From positions 186,001 to 250,000 of the forward strand of contig CBDBGD010000008.1 in assembly GCA_965205235.1 (NCBI GenBank): 64,000 bases of DNA, read 5' to 3'. The DNA is from CBDBGD01 sp965205235. GTDB taxonomy: Bacteria > Chloroflexota > Dehalococcoidia > Lucifugimonadales > UBA1127. The translations under genes were made by a program, and so were the position numbers. A model generated the notes under the pieces. The model had not been told where the DNA came from. It did no database searches and was given only the letters and a program-made list of their open reading frames with translations. Of the stretch, positions 8,812-16,438 are shown piece after piece (the stretch's first letter is position 1; each line of letters opens with the position of its first letter).

Positions 8812-9482
8812 GAGGCTACTGGGGCCCGGTGCTGGCCATCCTCTGGAAGGACCTGCTGTTGGAGGCCCGCACCCGCGAGGTGATCGTGCCCGTCCTCCTC
8901 TTCGCCGTGCTAGTGGTCGTGGTCTTCAACTTCGCCATCGAGCCCAGGCCCGCGCTGGTCGCCGTCGTCGCGCCGGGCGTGCTGTGGCTCGCCTTCGTCT
9001 TCGCGGGCGCCATGGGCCTCACCCGCACCTTCGCCCTCGAGAAGGAGGACGGCGGCGTCGAGGGCCTCATGCTCTGCCCCGTGGGCCGCGACGTCCTCTA
9101 CGTCGGCAAGATGCTGGGCAGCCTCGTCTTCCTGCTCATCGTCGAAGCGCTCACGCTCCCGGTCTTCGCCGCGCTCTTCAACCTGCCCATCTGGCAGCCG
9201 GAGCTCTGGCTGCTGGTCCTGCTGGCGACCATTGGCCTGTCCGCCGTCGGCACCGCCTTCTCGGCGATGGTCGCCAACACCCGCGCGAGAGAGGTCCTGC
9301 TGCCCGTTCTCTTCTTTCCCATTCTCGTTCCTGTTATCATTGCCGCGGTCGAGGCCACGGGCGCGATCATCGAGGGCGACGCCTGGGGCGGCTACAGCCG
9401 CTGGCTGGGCCTCACCGCCGCCTTCGACGCGATCTTCCTCGTCATCGGCGCGATCACCTTCGACTACGTTCTGGGGGAATAG
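8808..9482 (+). CDS. ccmB: heme exporter protein CcmB
   Basis: 224 residues, about six membrane segments. Starts at the ATG overlapping the ccmA stop by 4 bases. The N-terminal pattern WKDLLLEARTRE, then GVLWLAFVFAGAMGLTRTFA and the GGVEGLMLCPVGRDVLYVGK loop, are characteristic of CcmB. It forms the permease partner of CcmA. Confidence 0.9.
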   Translation: MRGYWGPVLAILWKDLLLEARTREVIVPVLLFAVLVVVVFNFAIEPRPALVAVVAPGVLWLAFVFAGAMGLTRTFALEKEDGGVEGLMLCPVGRDVLYVGKMLGSLVFLLIVEALTLPVFAALFNLPIWQPELWLLVLLATIGLSAVGTAFSAMVANTRAREVLLPVLFFPILVPVIIAAVEATGAIIEGDAWGGYSRWLGLTAAFDAIFLVIGAITFDYVLGE

Positions 9483-10165
9483 TGACTGCACTGGCCGTCC
9501 GAACGGCGCCGCTCTTGGCCGGTGGCGCGCTGATGCTGGCCAGCCTCTCCCTCATCTTCCTCTGGGTCCCCACCGACGCCGTCCTCGGCGTTTCGCAGCG
9601 CATCTTCTACTTCCACGTCCCGCTGGCCTGGGTGGGCTTCCTCGCCTTCGGCGTAGTCTTCGTTGCCAGCGTCGCCTACCTCTGGCGCGGCGGTGACCGG
9701 TGGGACAGCCTGGCCTTCGCCTCCGCCGAGATCGGCATGCTCTTCATGACCATGCTGCTCGTGACGGGCGTGCTGTGGGCCAAGGCCTCGTGGGGGGTCT
9801 GGTGGACGTGGTCGCCCCAGCTCACCACCTCGCTCATCCTCTGGCTCATCTACGCCGGCTACCTCATGCTGCGGGCCTACGGCCCCGTCGGCGGCCAGGG
9901 CGCACGATACGCGGCCGTCGTCGGCATCATCGGCTTCTTCGACGTCCCTATCGTCTACATGGCCGCCAAGTGGTGGCGCGACGTCCACCCCGAGGCCGTC
10001 GTGGGCCCGCTCGCCGAGGAGGGCTCGCTCGAAGGCTCCATGTACCTCGCCCTCATGCTCAGCCTCGTCGCCTTCACCGCACTGTTCGGCCTGCTGCTGT
10101 CCCAGCGCTACCGACTGCGACGCCACGAGGAGGCCCTGGAGGTCCTCCGACAGCGATATGACTAG
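9482..10165 (+). CDS. ccmC: heme exporter protein CcmC
   Basis: 227 residues, about six membrane helices. It contains RIFYFHVPLAWVGF with the first heme-ligand His and the tryptophan-rich periplasmic motif WGVWWTWSPQLTT (about residues 105-117), the WWD signature of heme-handling proteins; here Ser stands where Asp is usual (WxWS instead of WxWD). FFDVPIVYMAAKWWRDVHP provides the second His. The GTG start overlaps the ccmB stop by one base. It presents heme to CcmE in system I. Confidence 0.92.
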   Translation: MTALAVRTAPLLAGGALMLASLSLIFLWVPTDAVLGVSQRIFYFHVPLAWVGFLAFGVVFVASVAYLWRGGDRWDSLAFASAEIGMLFMTMLLVTGVLWAKASWGVWWTWSPQLTTSLILWLIYAGYLMLRAYGPVGGQGARYAAVVGIIGFFDVPIVYMAAKWWRDVHPEAVVGPLAEEGSLEGSMYLALMLSLVAFTALFGLLLSQRYRLRRHEEALEVLRQRYD

Positions 10166-10418
10166 CCGACTTGCCCTCCTTTTCCTCGCAGCCCTGGCCG
10201 GCGCGCTCACATTGGGCGCTGTCCCGGCCCAGGACGGCAGCGACCCCGAAGGCTATCTCCCCTACCTCTTCGCTGCCTTTGCCCTGACCTGGGTCGCCTT
10301 CTTCGCCTACCTCTTCTTCCTCGCACGCAAGGAGCGCTCCCTGCGACGAGAAATGGAGGCCCTGCGCCAGGCCATCGAGGCCCGGGACGCGGACTGCCTG
10401 TACCCGGAGGACCGGTGA
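10158..10418 (+). CDS. CcmD-like small membrane protein
   Basis: 86 residues: a cleavable signal or first helix (about 5-22), a second helix (about 34-54, YLPYLFAAFALTWVAFFAYL) and a cytoplasmic coiled tail rich in Arg and Glu. It overlaps ccmC by 8 bases. Size, topology and position match CcmD, which stabilises CcmABC-heme-CcmE; the sequence itself is too short for certainty, and CcmD normally has a single helix. Confidence 0.6.
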   Translation: MTSRLALLFLAALAGALTLGAVPAQDGSDPEGYLPYLFAAFALTWVAFFAYLFFLARKERSLRREMEALRQAIEARDADCLYPEDR

Positions 10419-10465
10419 GCGCGGCCGCAGCCGTGGGCGTGCTAGACTAGCCTACGGAGACGTCT

Positions 10466-11863
10466 GTGACGACCACCGGACCCACAGCACTCGCCCGCCT
10501 GCGCAGCCTGCCCAGCGTGGACCGGCTGCTCGGCCATCCGCGGCTTGCGCCGCTCCTCGCCGACTTCGCCCGCGAGCCGGTAACCGACCTCGTGCGCCGC
10601 GAGCTCGACCGAGCGCGGGCCTCGATAGCCCGCGGCGGCCCGGCGCAGTCCCTCGACGCCCTCGCCGAGGCCATCGAGGCGACGGCGGCCGCCCTGTGGC
10701 GTCCCAGCCCCCGCCGCATCATCAACGCCACCGGCGTGGTCATCCACACCAACCTGGGCCGCGCCCCGCTGAGCGCGGACGCCCAGGCCGCCGTTGCACG
10801 CGCCGCCGAAGGCTACTCCGACCTGGAGTACGACGTCGAGGAGGGCGCTCGGGGCACCCGCCACAGCCGCGTCGAGCAGCTCGTGACCGCCATCACCGGC
10901 GCCGAGGCCGCGCTGGTGGTCAACAACAACGCCTCGGCGCTGCTGCTGGCCCTGGTCGGCCTCGCCCATGGCCAGGAGGTCATCGTCTCCCGCGGCGAGG
11001 CGGTCGAGGTCGGCGGCGGCTTCCGCATCCCTGACGTCATGCGCCAGTCGGGCGCAACGCTCGTCGAGGTCGGCACGACCAACCGCACCTACGTCCGCGA
11101 CTATCGCGACGCCGTCTCGCCGCAGACCGCGGCTCTGCTGAAAGTGCACTCATCCAACTTCCGCATCTCCGGCTTCACCCACGCCGCGTCGCTGGAGGAG
11201 CTTGTCGCGCTGGGCAGCGACCGCGAGCTGCCCGTGCTCCACGACCTGGGCAGCGGCTGCCTGCTCGAGACGAAAGACCTGGGCTTGGCCCACGAGCCCA
11301 TGCCCCAGGAGAGCATCGGCACCGGCGCCGACCTGGCCCTCTTCTCCGGCGACAAGCTCCTGGGCGGCCCCCAGGCCGGCATCATCGCAGGCAAGCGAGT
11401 GACGGTTGAGCGGCTGGCGCGACACCCCCTGGCCCGCGCCCTGCGAATGGACAAGCTCAACCTCGCCGCCCTGTCGGCCACGCTCCTGCACTACCTCCGC
11501 GGCGAGGCGACGGAGAAGGTCCCCGTGTGGCGCATGCTCGCCGCCGAGGAGCACGACGTCAGAGCGCGCGCCGATGCGTGGGCCGAGGCCGTCGGCGGCA
11601 CTGCGAGCGTCGTCGCGGGCCGGTCGACCGTCGGTGGCGGCAGCCTCCCCGACGAGACCCTGCCGACATGGCTCGTCGCCCTCGCCCCCGGCCCCGGCGG
11701 CGCCGGCGCGCTGGCGCGTCGGCTCCGACACGCGCACGTCCCCGTCGTCGCCCGCGTCGCGGACGAGCGCGTGCTCCTCGACCCCCGTACGGTCCTCGCC
11801 GAGGAGGAGAATGACCTGCTGCAGGCTGTGAGGGCCTCCCAAGAGGAGGGTGCTGAAGCATGA
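10466..11863 (+). CDS. selA: L-seryl-tRNA(Sec) selenium transferase SelA
   Basis: 465 residues. A PLP enzyme that converts Ser-tRNA(Sec) to Sec-tRNA(Sec). It carries the N-terminal LPSVDRLL motif, NATGVVIHTNLGRAPL, the glycine-rich AEAALVVNNNASA segment, and the LFSGDKLLGGPQAG motif with the PLP lysine at about residue 297. Full length for true SelA, unlike shorter paralogues. Starts at GTG 10466 with GGAGA 5 bases upstream; overlaps the next gene by 4 bases. selB, selD and selC are not in the window. Confidence 0.92.
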   Translation: MTTTGPTALARLRSLPSVDRLLGHPRLAPLLADFAREPVTDLVRRELDRARASIARGGPAQSLDALAEAIEATAAALWRPSPRRIINATGVVIHTNLGRAPLSADAQAAVARAAEGYSDLEYDVEEGARGTRHSRVEQLVTAITGAEAALVVNNNASALLLALVGLAHGQEVIVSRGEAVEVGGGFRIPDVMRQSGATLVEVGTTNRTYVRDYRDAVSPQTAALLKVHSSNFRISGFTHAASLEELVALGSDRELPVLHDLGSGCLLETKDLGLAHEPMPQESIGTGADLALFSGDKLLGGPQAGIIAGKRVTVERLARHPLARALRMDKLNLAALSATLLHYLRGEATEKVPVWRMLAAEEHDVRARADAWAEAVGGTASVVAGRSTVGGGSLPDETLPTWLVALAPGPGGAGALARRLRHAHVPVVARVADERVLLDPRTVLAEEENDLLQAVRASQEEGAEA

Positions 11864-12633
11864 CCGACTTCCTGCTCCTCCACGGTCCCGGCCACGGCGG
11901 CTGGGTGTGGGACGGCGTCGTCGGCGCCATCGACGACGCCCTGCGACGTCGAACGGGCCTTTACCACTCGATGTACACGCCGGGCGCTATCCTCGCCCCG
12001 GACCTCCCCGGCCACGGCGCTCGCTTCGGCGAGGACAACCCCCTCGACCTCACCTTCGAGCACTGCGTCGAAGACTTGCTCCGCACCGTCGAGGACGTGG
12101 GCCTGCGCAACCCCGTCATCGGCGTCCACTCCCTCTCCGGCCTCCTCGCCCTGGAGCTCGCCCGAAGGCTGGGGGACGTGAAGGCGCTGGTCCTCGTCGG
12201 CGCGGCCGTCCCCGACCTCTTCCACAACCCCGTCGAGACTCTGCCACTCCCCACCAGGGTTGCCCTGGGCGCACTGCGGCTCTACCCCAACACGCCGCCG
12301 GAGAGCGTCCGCATGGTGAAGGAGATGGCCCTGATGCTCCTCTGCAACGACATCCCCTTCCCCGACGCCGCCCGAGCCGTCGTCGGCCGTCTGCGCCCCA
12401 TGCCCCTGCGGCCCTGGGACGCCCTGCCCGACCCCGAGGCGTTGGAGCCGGCCTGCCCCGTCACCTACATGGTGCTGGGCCGCGACCGCTTCCTCTGGCC
12501 GGGCACGCAGCGGGAGATGGCCGCCTCCCTGCCGGGCGCGCACGTCGTGGAGCTCGACTGCGGCCACGAGGCCCCCGTCACCCACCCCCAGCAGGTGGCC
12601 GACGCGTTGCTTGCCTACGCGTCTTCTATGTAG
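11860..12633 (+). CDS. alpha/beta-hydrolase fold protein
   Basis: 257 residues. HGPGHGGWVWDGV forms the oxyanion-hole region, GVHSLSGLLALELA the nucleophile elbow (Ser in HSLSG), an Asp lies in LGRDRFLWPG and the catalytic His is in CGHEAPVTHP. Similar to small esterases of the salicylate-esterase/hydroxynitrile-lyase type. Overlaps selA by 4 bases, so it is co-translated, but no functional link to selenocysteine is evident. Substrate unknown. Confidence 0.8.
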   Translation: MTDFLLLHGPGHGGWVWDGVVGAIDDALRRRTGLYHSMYTPGAILAPDLPGHGARFGEDNPLDLTFEHCVEDLLRTVEDVGLRNPVIGVHSLSGLLALELARRLGDVKALVLVGAAVPDLFHNPVETLPLPTRVALGALRLYPNTPPESVRMVKEMALMLLCNDIPFPDAARAVVGRLRPMPLRPWDALPDPEALEPACPVTYMVLGRDRFLWPGTQREMAASLPGAHVVELDCGHEAPVTHPQQVADALLAYASSM

Positions 12634-12654
12634 CTCTTAGTGCCGCAAGTTGTG

Positions 12655-12683
12655 TTGACCAGACTGGCCCTCCTATCTATACT
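12655..12683 (+). promoter_or_regulatory. sigma70-type promoter of the retron RNA
   Basis: TTGACC (12655-12660) and TATACT (12678-12683) are separated by exactly 17 bases, each one base from consensus. Initiation 7 bases after the -10 box would fall at G12690, the first base of the long helix in the predicted retron RNA. It is the best promoter match seen in the window. Confidence 0.7.
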
Positions 12684-12689
12684 CAGCTT

Positions 12690-12819
12690 GGCTACGGGGC
12701 GATTGATCTCGACGGTGTTTCGCCGATCGTGCCCAGTGATGTGCTCCAATCGCAGTCACTGGTCTCACCTTACAGCGCCTTGCTGCGCTACGCCTCCGGT
12801 TGGAATTGCCCCGTATGCC
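12690..12819 (+). ncRNA. candidate retron msr-msd RNA
   Basis: About 130 nt between the promoter and the reverse transcriptase gene. A closing helix pairs TACGGGGCGATT (12693-12704) with AATTGCCCCGTA (12804-12815), 12 pairs with one G-U, extended by GGC (12690-12692) with GCC (12817-12819) past one bulge; these would be the a1 and a2 arms. G12705 directly after a1 is the candidate branching guanosine. Inside are hairpins CGGTG-TTT-CGCCG (12713-12725), CCAGTGA/TCACTGG (12733-12762) and AGCGC/GCGCT (12774-12789). This layout matches retron RNAs, but the msr/msd boundary is inference. Confidence 0.65.
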
Positions 12820-12871
12820 TGTCCTACTACAGTTACACCGTGAATCTCTAAACGATAGCAGGACTTGCAGC

Positions 12872-13933
12872 GTGTCTAATCGCTCGTCTTCACTGCGACC
12901 CCAATGGAGCACGATCCCTCAGGGCGAGTTTCGACGCAAGTACCAAGAGTTGAGTTCGTTGCACAACCTGGCCACCTTTTGGGGTGTCCGGCCTTGGCAG
13001 CTCAGCTACTATGCGTTCCGTGTCGACAAGAGAACGGTATATAGGACATTCCATATTCCCCGACGAAATGGCCGCGAGAGGCAGATCGACGCTCCAACAC
13101 CTACACTGAAGTACATTCAACGTCTCATCCACGAGTCACTAGTGCCAATCTATGGTCCTCATCCGGGTGCTCACGGGTTCGTAATCCAGCGATCGATTCT
13201 GACGAATGCACGCAATCACACAGGGCGCCGGTACATCTTGAATGTCGATCTGGCGGACTTTTTCCCAAGCATCACGCGGAAGAGAATATACGGAAGACTG
13301 GTGGCGGCTCCGTACTCGCTTGACCAAAAGGTGGCAAATCTGATTGCGGCGCTGTCCACCGACGTGTATTCGCGACTACCTCAGGGAAGTCCATCATCGC
13401 CGGTCCTTGCCAATATTGTAGCCTCAGAACTGGACTCCGATCTGGCAAAGCTGTGTGGGTCGCTTGGCTGCTGGTATACGAGATACGCCGACGACATAAC
13501 GATTTCAACGCGCGGAGAGATGCCACCGCAACTCGCCAGGTATCCGAATGCACTCGGCACCGGCCAGGTAGTCATCGGGGATAGACTACTAGACGTAATC
13601 CAACGTCATGGATTCCGCATCAATGATAGGAAAAGCAGATTGCAGAGTTACTGGACCAGGCAATTGTGCACGGGTTTGGTGGTCAACAGTGATCGCATCT
13701 CGCCTCCCCGGTCGTACATTCGCCGGCTCAGGTCATTGATTGACCACTGGCAGAAAAACGGTTGGCAAGATGCTGCCCAAGTGCTTCACTCTAGGGAGAA
13801 CCGACCACTGTTTGCTGACAGACAAGCGCTCATGAATCATGTCACTGGCAGAATCGGGTATCTGAAGATGGTCAGGGGCCAGAATGACCCGGTTTCTCAA
13901 CGACTTGACCGGATTGTAGCTTGTCTGCCGTAG
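12872..13933 (+). CDS. retron-type reverse transcriptase
   Basis: 353 residues from GTG 12872 (AGGA 8 bases upstream); an in-frame ATG at 12815 lies inside the predicted RNA. RT blocks in order: IPRRNGRERQIDAP, HGFVIQRSI, NVDLADFFPSI with the first catalytic Asp (about residue 126), LPQGSPSSPVLAN (about 169-181) and YADD (205-208). The retron-specific NAxxH box is NARNH (112-116), and CTGLVVN (266-272) occupies the retron VTG region. No maturase or endonuclease domain follows, so it is not a group II intron RT. It should reverse-transcribe the upstream RNA into branched multicopy DNA. The region is clearly less GC-rich than its neighbours. Confidence 0.92.
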   Translation: MSNRSSSLRPQWSTIPQGEFRRKYQELSSLHNLATFWGVRPWQLSYYAFRVDKRTVYRTFHIPRRNGRERQIDAPTPTLKYIQRLIHESLVPIYGPHPGAHGFVIQRSILTNARNHTGRRYILNVDLADFFPSITRKRIYGRLVAAPYSLDQKVANLIAALSTDVYSRLPQGSPSSPVLANIVASELDSDLAKLCGSLGCWYTRYADDITISTRGEMPPQLARYPNALGTGQVVIGDRLLDVIQRHGFRINDRKSRLQSYWTRQLCTGLVVNSDRISPPRSYIRRLRSLIDHWQKNGWQDAAQVLHSRENRPLFADRQALMNHVTGRIGYLKMVRGQNDPVSQRLDRIVACLP

Positions 13934-13976
13934 GTCGGGCGCTCTGCAAATCCAGATTCTGAACCCAAGGACAATT

Positions 13977-14951
13977 GTGGTCATTTCAAGAGAAGCAGCG
14001 CCTGACTTCTCCGTCCATACAGCGAAGTCTGTCCGGGAGTTCCTTGACTACCTACTGCCAAGTGCGGAGCACTGGGCCTCAGCCAAACGTGGAGATCTCG
14101 CGTATCGTGGACAGGCATCGAGTCAGTGGCTACTAGTACCGAAGGCCTTCCGCCCTGGTGAAGTGAATGCGTATGCACCAGATGCTCCCGCCGGTGGTCC
14201 GACTCGGGTTGTCCCACAAGCGGTAGCGGAGTTGCGGGCAGTACACGAATTCGTGAAGGCAGCGGACAACTCAGGGCTTCAAGTCACAGGCGCTGGTGGC
14301 CGGTTGCTGTTGCAGGACTCCCCGCGACACATTCTCGGCGATGCCGATTGGGAGTATAGGTGGCCCCAAGAGGAATTCTTGGAGATCCTTGCGTTGGCCC
14401 AGCATCACGGAATACCGACTCGACTCCTTGATTTCACGGAAGATCCCTTGGTTGGTGCATACTTTGCGGCTAGTGCCGCGTGGGACCCGAAGAAGCGCCA
14501 GAGGCTTGGGGGAAGAGGCAGACGCCACTTGGCGGTTTGGGTTATCGACCTTAGATTCATTCAGGCCCTCAATAGACTTGGTGGTCGTTATCCTGAGAGA
14601 ATAGGCGAAGTCCGAGTGCCTAGGGCCAACAATTCCTACCTGCATGCTCAGCTTGGTTTCTTCCTCATTGATCGCGGTGCAAACGATGTGATGACACGAG
14701 GAACATCGCTGTCTATAGAAGAGGCGATAGGGGATAGGGCCAGGTTCTGGCACAATGGGGCCAGACTTGCTGGAAAACGGATTGAACGGACATGGTTTGA
14801 TCAGATTCCAGTCCGACAAGTAAGATTGGTTACCAGTCTTACGGGCGAACTGCTTCGAGAATTGGCGGACCGAGGAATTACGCGAGCGAGCATAATGCCG
14901 AGTCTAGACCGTGTAGTAGAGTCTCTCGAATTCCAGAGAAGCGTCCCTTAG
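13977..14951 (+). CDS. FRG-domain protein, putative retron effector
   Basis: 324 residues from GTG 13977 with AAGGA 5 bases upstream, 43 bases after the reverse transcriptase stop. It shows the FRG signature: LAYRGQASSQWLLVPKAFR (about 41-59), then ALAQHHGIPTRLLDFTEDPL (139-158) followed by GAYFAAS. FRG domains (Pfam family, function uncharacterised) occur in mobile and defence-linked genes. The close same-strand arrangement and shared low GC indicate co-acquisition with the retron and suggest an effector or toxin role, which is inference. No signal peptide or membrane helix is seen. Confidence 0.82.
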   Translation: MVISREAAPDFSVHTAKSVREFLDYLLPSAEHWASAKRGDLAYRGQASSQWLLVPKAFRPGEVNAYAPDAPAGGPTRVVPQAVAELRAVHEFVKAADNSGLQVTGAGGRLLLQDSPRHILGDADWEYRWPQEEFLEILALAQHHGIPTRLLDFTEDPLVGAYFAASAAWDPKKRQRLGGRGRRHLAVWVIDLRFIQALNRLGGRYPERIGEVRVPRANNSYLHAQLGFFLIDRGANDVMTRGTSLSIEEAIGDRARFWHNGARLAGKRIERTWFDQIPVRQVRLVTSLTGELLRELADRGITRASIMPSLDRVVESLEFQRSVP

Positions 14952-15085
14952 CTGGAGCAGCACGGCGATGTTGAGCGCAGCCTACGCATGAGCCCCAGCC
15001 CGCCTCCTCGTCACCCCTCCCTCTGCCCCGGTCGCACGCCCATGAGCCGCCACGCCACCCACGCCCCACAGGAGTCCCCACCCCC

Positions 15086-16414
15086 ATGACCCTCTTCGAC
15101 CACGCCTCGCGAGACCGCATCGAGCGGGAGGCGCCCCTCGCCGCCCGCATGCGCCCGCGCTCCTTCGATGAGTTCGTCGGCCAGGGCCACGTCGTCGGCC
15201 CCGGCCGCGTCCTCCGCCGCGCCATCGAGGCCGACCAGATCCCCTCGCTGCTGCTCTGGGGCCCGCCGGGCTCCGGCAAGACCACCCTCGCCAACCTCAT
15301 CGCCGGCCTCACCCGCTCCCACTTCGAGCCCGTCTCCGCCGTCACCGCCGGCGTGGCCGACCTCCGCCGCGTCGCCGAGGCCGCCCGTGAGCGCCGCGCC
15401 ATGCACGGCGAGCGCACCATCCTCTTCGTCGATGAGATCCACCGCTTCAACAAGGCCCAGCAGGACGTCATCCTCCCCCACGTCGAGAACGGCACCGTCG
15501 TCTTCATCGGCGCGACCACCGAGAACCCCTCGTTCGAGGTCATCGCCCCCCTCCTCTCCCGCTCCCGCGTCTTCGCCCTGCGTCAGCTCGAGGACGACCA
15601 GCTCCGCCTCATCGTCGAGCGCGCCTTGGGTGACGCCGACCGCGGCCTCGGCGCGTTGCACGCGGCGCTCGCGCCCGAGGCCATGGGCCACCTCGTCGCC
15701 ATGGCCAACGGCGACGCTCGCGTGGCCCTCAACGGCCTCGAGCTCGCCGTCAACGCCACCGAGCCCGACGACGACGGCACACGCAGCGTCTCCCTGGCCA
15801 CCCTCGAAGAGGCGTTCCAGCAGCGCTCCCTCCTGTACGACAAGGCGGGAGACCAGCACTACGACACCATCTCCGCCTTCATCAAGTCCGTGCGAGGCTC
15901 GGACCCCGACGCGGGCGTCTACTGGCTCACCCGAATGCTGGAGGCGGGCGAGGACCCCATGTTCATCGCACGCCGCATCGTCATCCTCGCGGCGGAGGAC
16001 GTGGGCATGGCCGACCCCATGGCCCTGCCCATGGCCGTGGCCGCCCAGCAGGCGGTGCACTTCGTCGGCCTGCCGGAGGGCGCCATCCCCCTCGCCGAGG
16101 CCACGGTGTACCTCGCCACCGCGCCCAAATCGAACAGCGCCTACGTCGCCCTGAGCAGGGCGCGCGAGGACGTCAACACCACCCGCAACGACCCGGTGCC
16201 GGAGCACCTGCGCAACCCCGTGACGCGCCTCATGCGAGAGATGGGGTACGGCCGCGGCTACCAGTACGCCCACGACGCGCCGGGACACTTCGCCGCCATG
16301 GAAAACCTGCCCCCGCGCCTGCAGGGACGCCGCTACTACGAGCCGTCCGACCAGGGGTACGAGCGTGAAGTGGCGGAGCGCATCCGTCGCTGGTGGGGCG
16401 ACCGCAAGAGGTGA
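15086..16414 (+). CDS. rarA: replication-associated recombination protein A (RarA/MgsA)
   Basis: 442 residues. An AAA+ clamp-loader-like ATPase acting at stalled forks. LAARMRPRSFDEFVGQGHVV at the N-terminus, Walker A WGPPGSGKTT (about residue 58), Walker B ILFVDEIHRFNKAQQD, sensor motif IGATTENPSFEV, and the C-terminal tetramerisation domain (YWLTRMLEAGEDPMFIARR, then ARRIVILAAEDVGMADP) are all present. Full length. It marks a return to very GC-rich coding sequence after the retron island; the 134 bases before it hold nothing recognisable. Confidence 0.95.
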   Translation: MTLFDHASRDRIEREAPLAARMRPRSFDEFVGQGHVVGPGRVLRRAIEADQIPSLLLWGPPGSGKTTLANLIAGLTRSHFEPVSAVTAGVADLRRVAEAARERRAMHGERTILFVDEIHRFNKAQQDVILPHVENGTVVFIGATTENPSFEVIAPLLSRSRVFALRQLEDDQLRLIVERALGDADRGLGALHAALAPEAMGHLVAMANGDARVALNGLELAVNATEPDDDGTRSVSLATLEEAFQQRSLLYDKAGDQHYDTISAFIKSVRGSDPDAGVYWLTRMLEAGEDPMFIARRIVILAAEDVGMADPMALPMAVAAQQAVHFVGLPEGAIPLAEATVYLATAPKSNSAYVALSRAREDVNTTRNDPVPEHLRNPVTRLMREMGYGRGYQYAHDAPGHFAAMENLPPRLQGRRYYEPSDQGYEREVAERIRRWWGDRKR

Positions 16415-16438
16415 GCTCCGAGGCCTGCGCGCCCCGCC

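Noticed and set aside
12645..12868. GCAAGT/ACTTGC as the retron a1/a2 arms
   Set aside because: Only six pairs, expected by chance over this length; the 12-pair helix at 12693-12815 fits far better and matches the promoter.
12815..12871. ATG 12815 as start of the reverse transcriptase
   Set aside because: It lies inside the predicted RNA helix and adds residues with no RT similarity; GTG 12872 has a better ribosome site.
12872..13933. Group II intron or DGR reverse transcriptase
   Set aside because: No maturase or endonuclease domain, no intron RNA ends and no variable repeat; the NAxxH and VTG-like boxes point to retrons.
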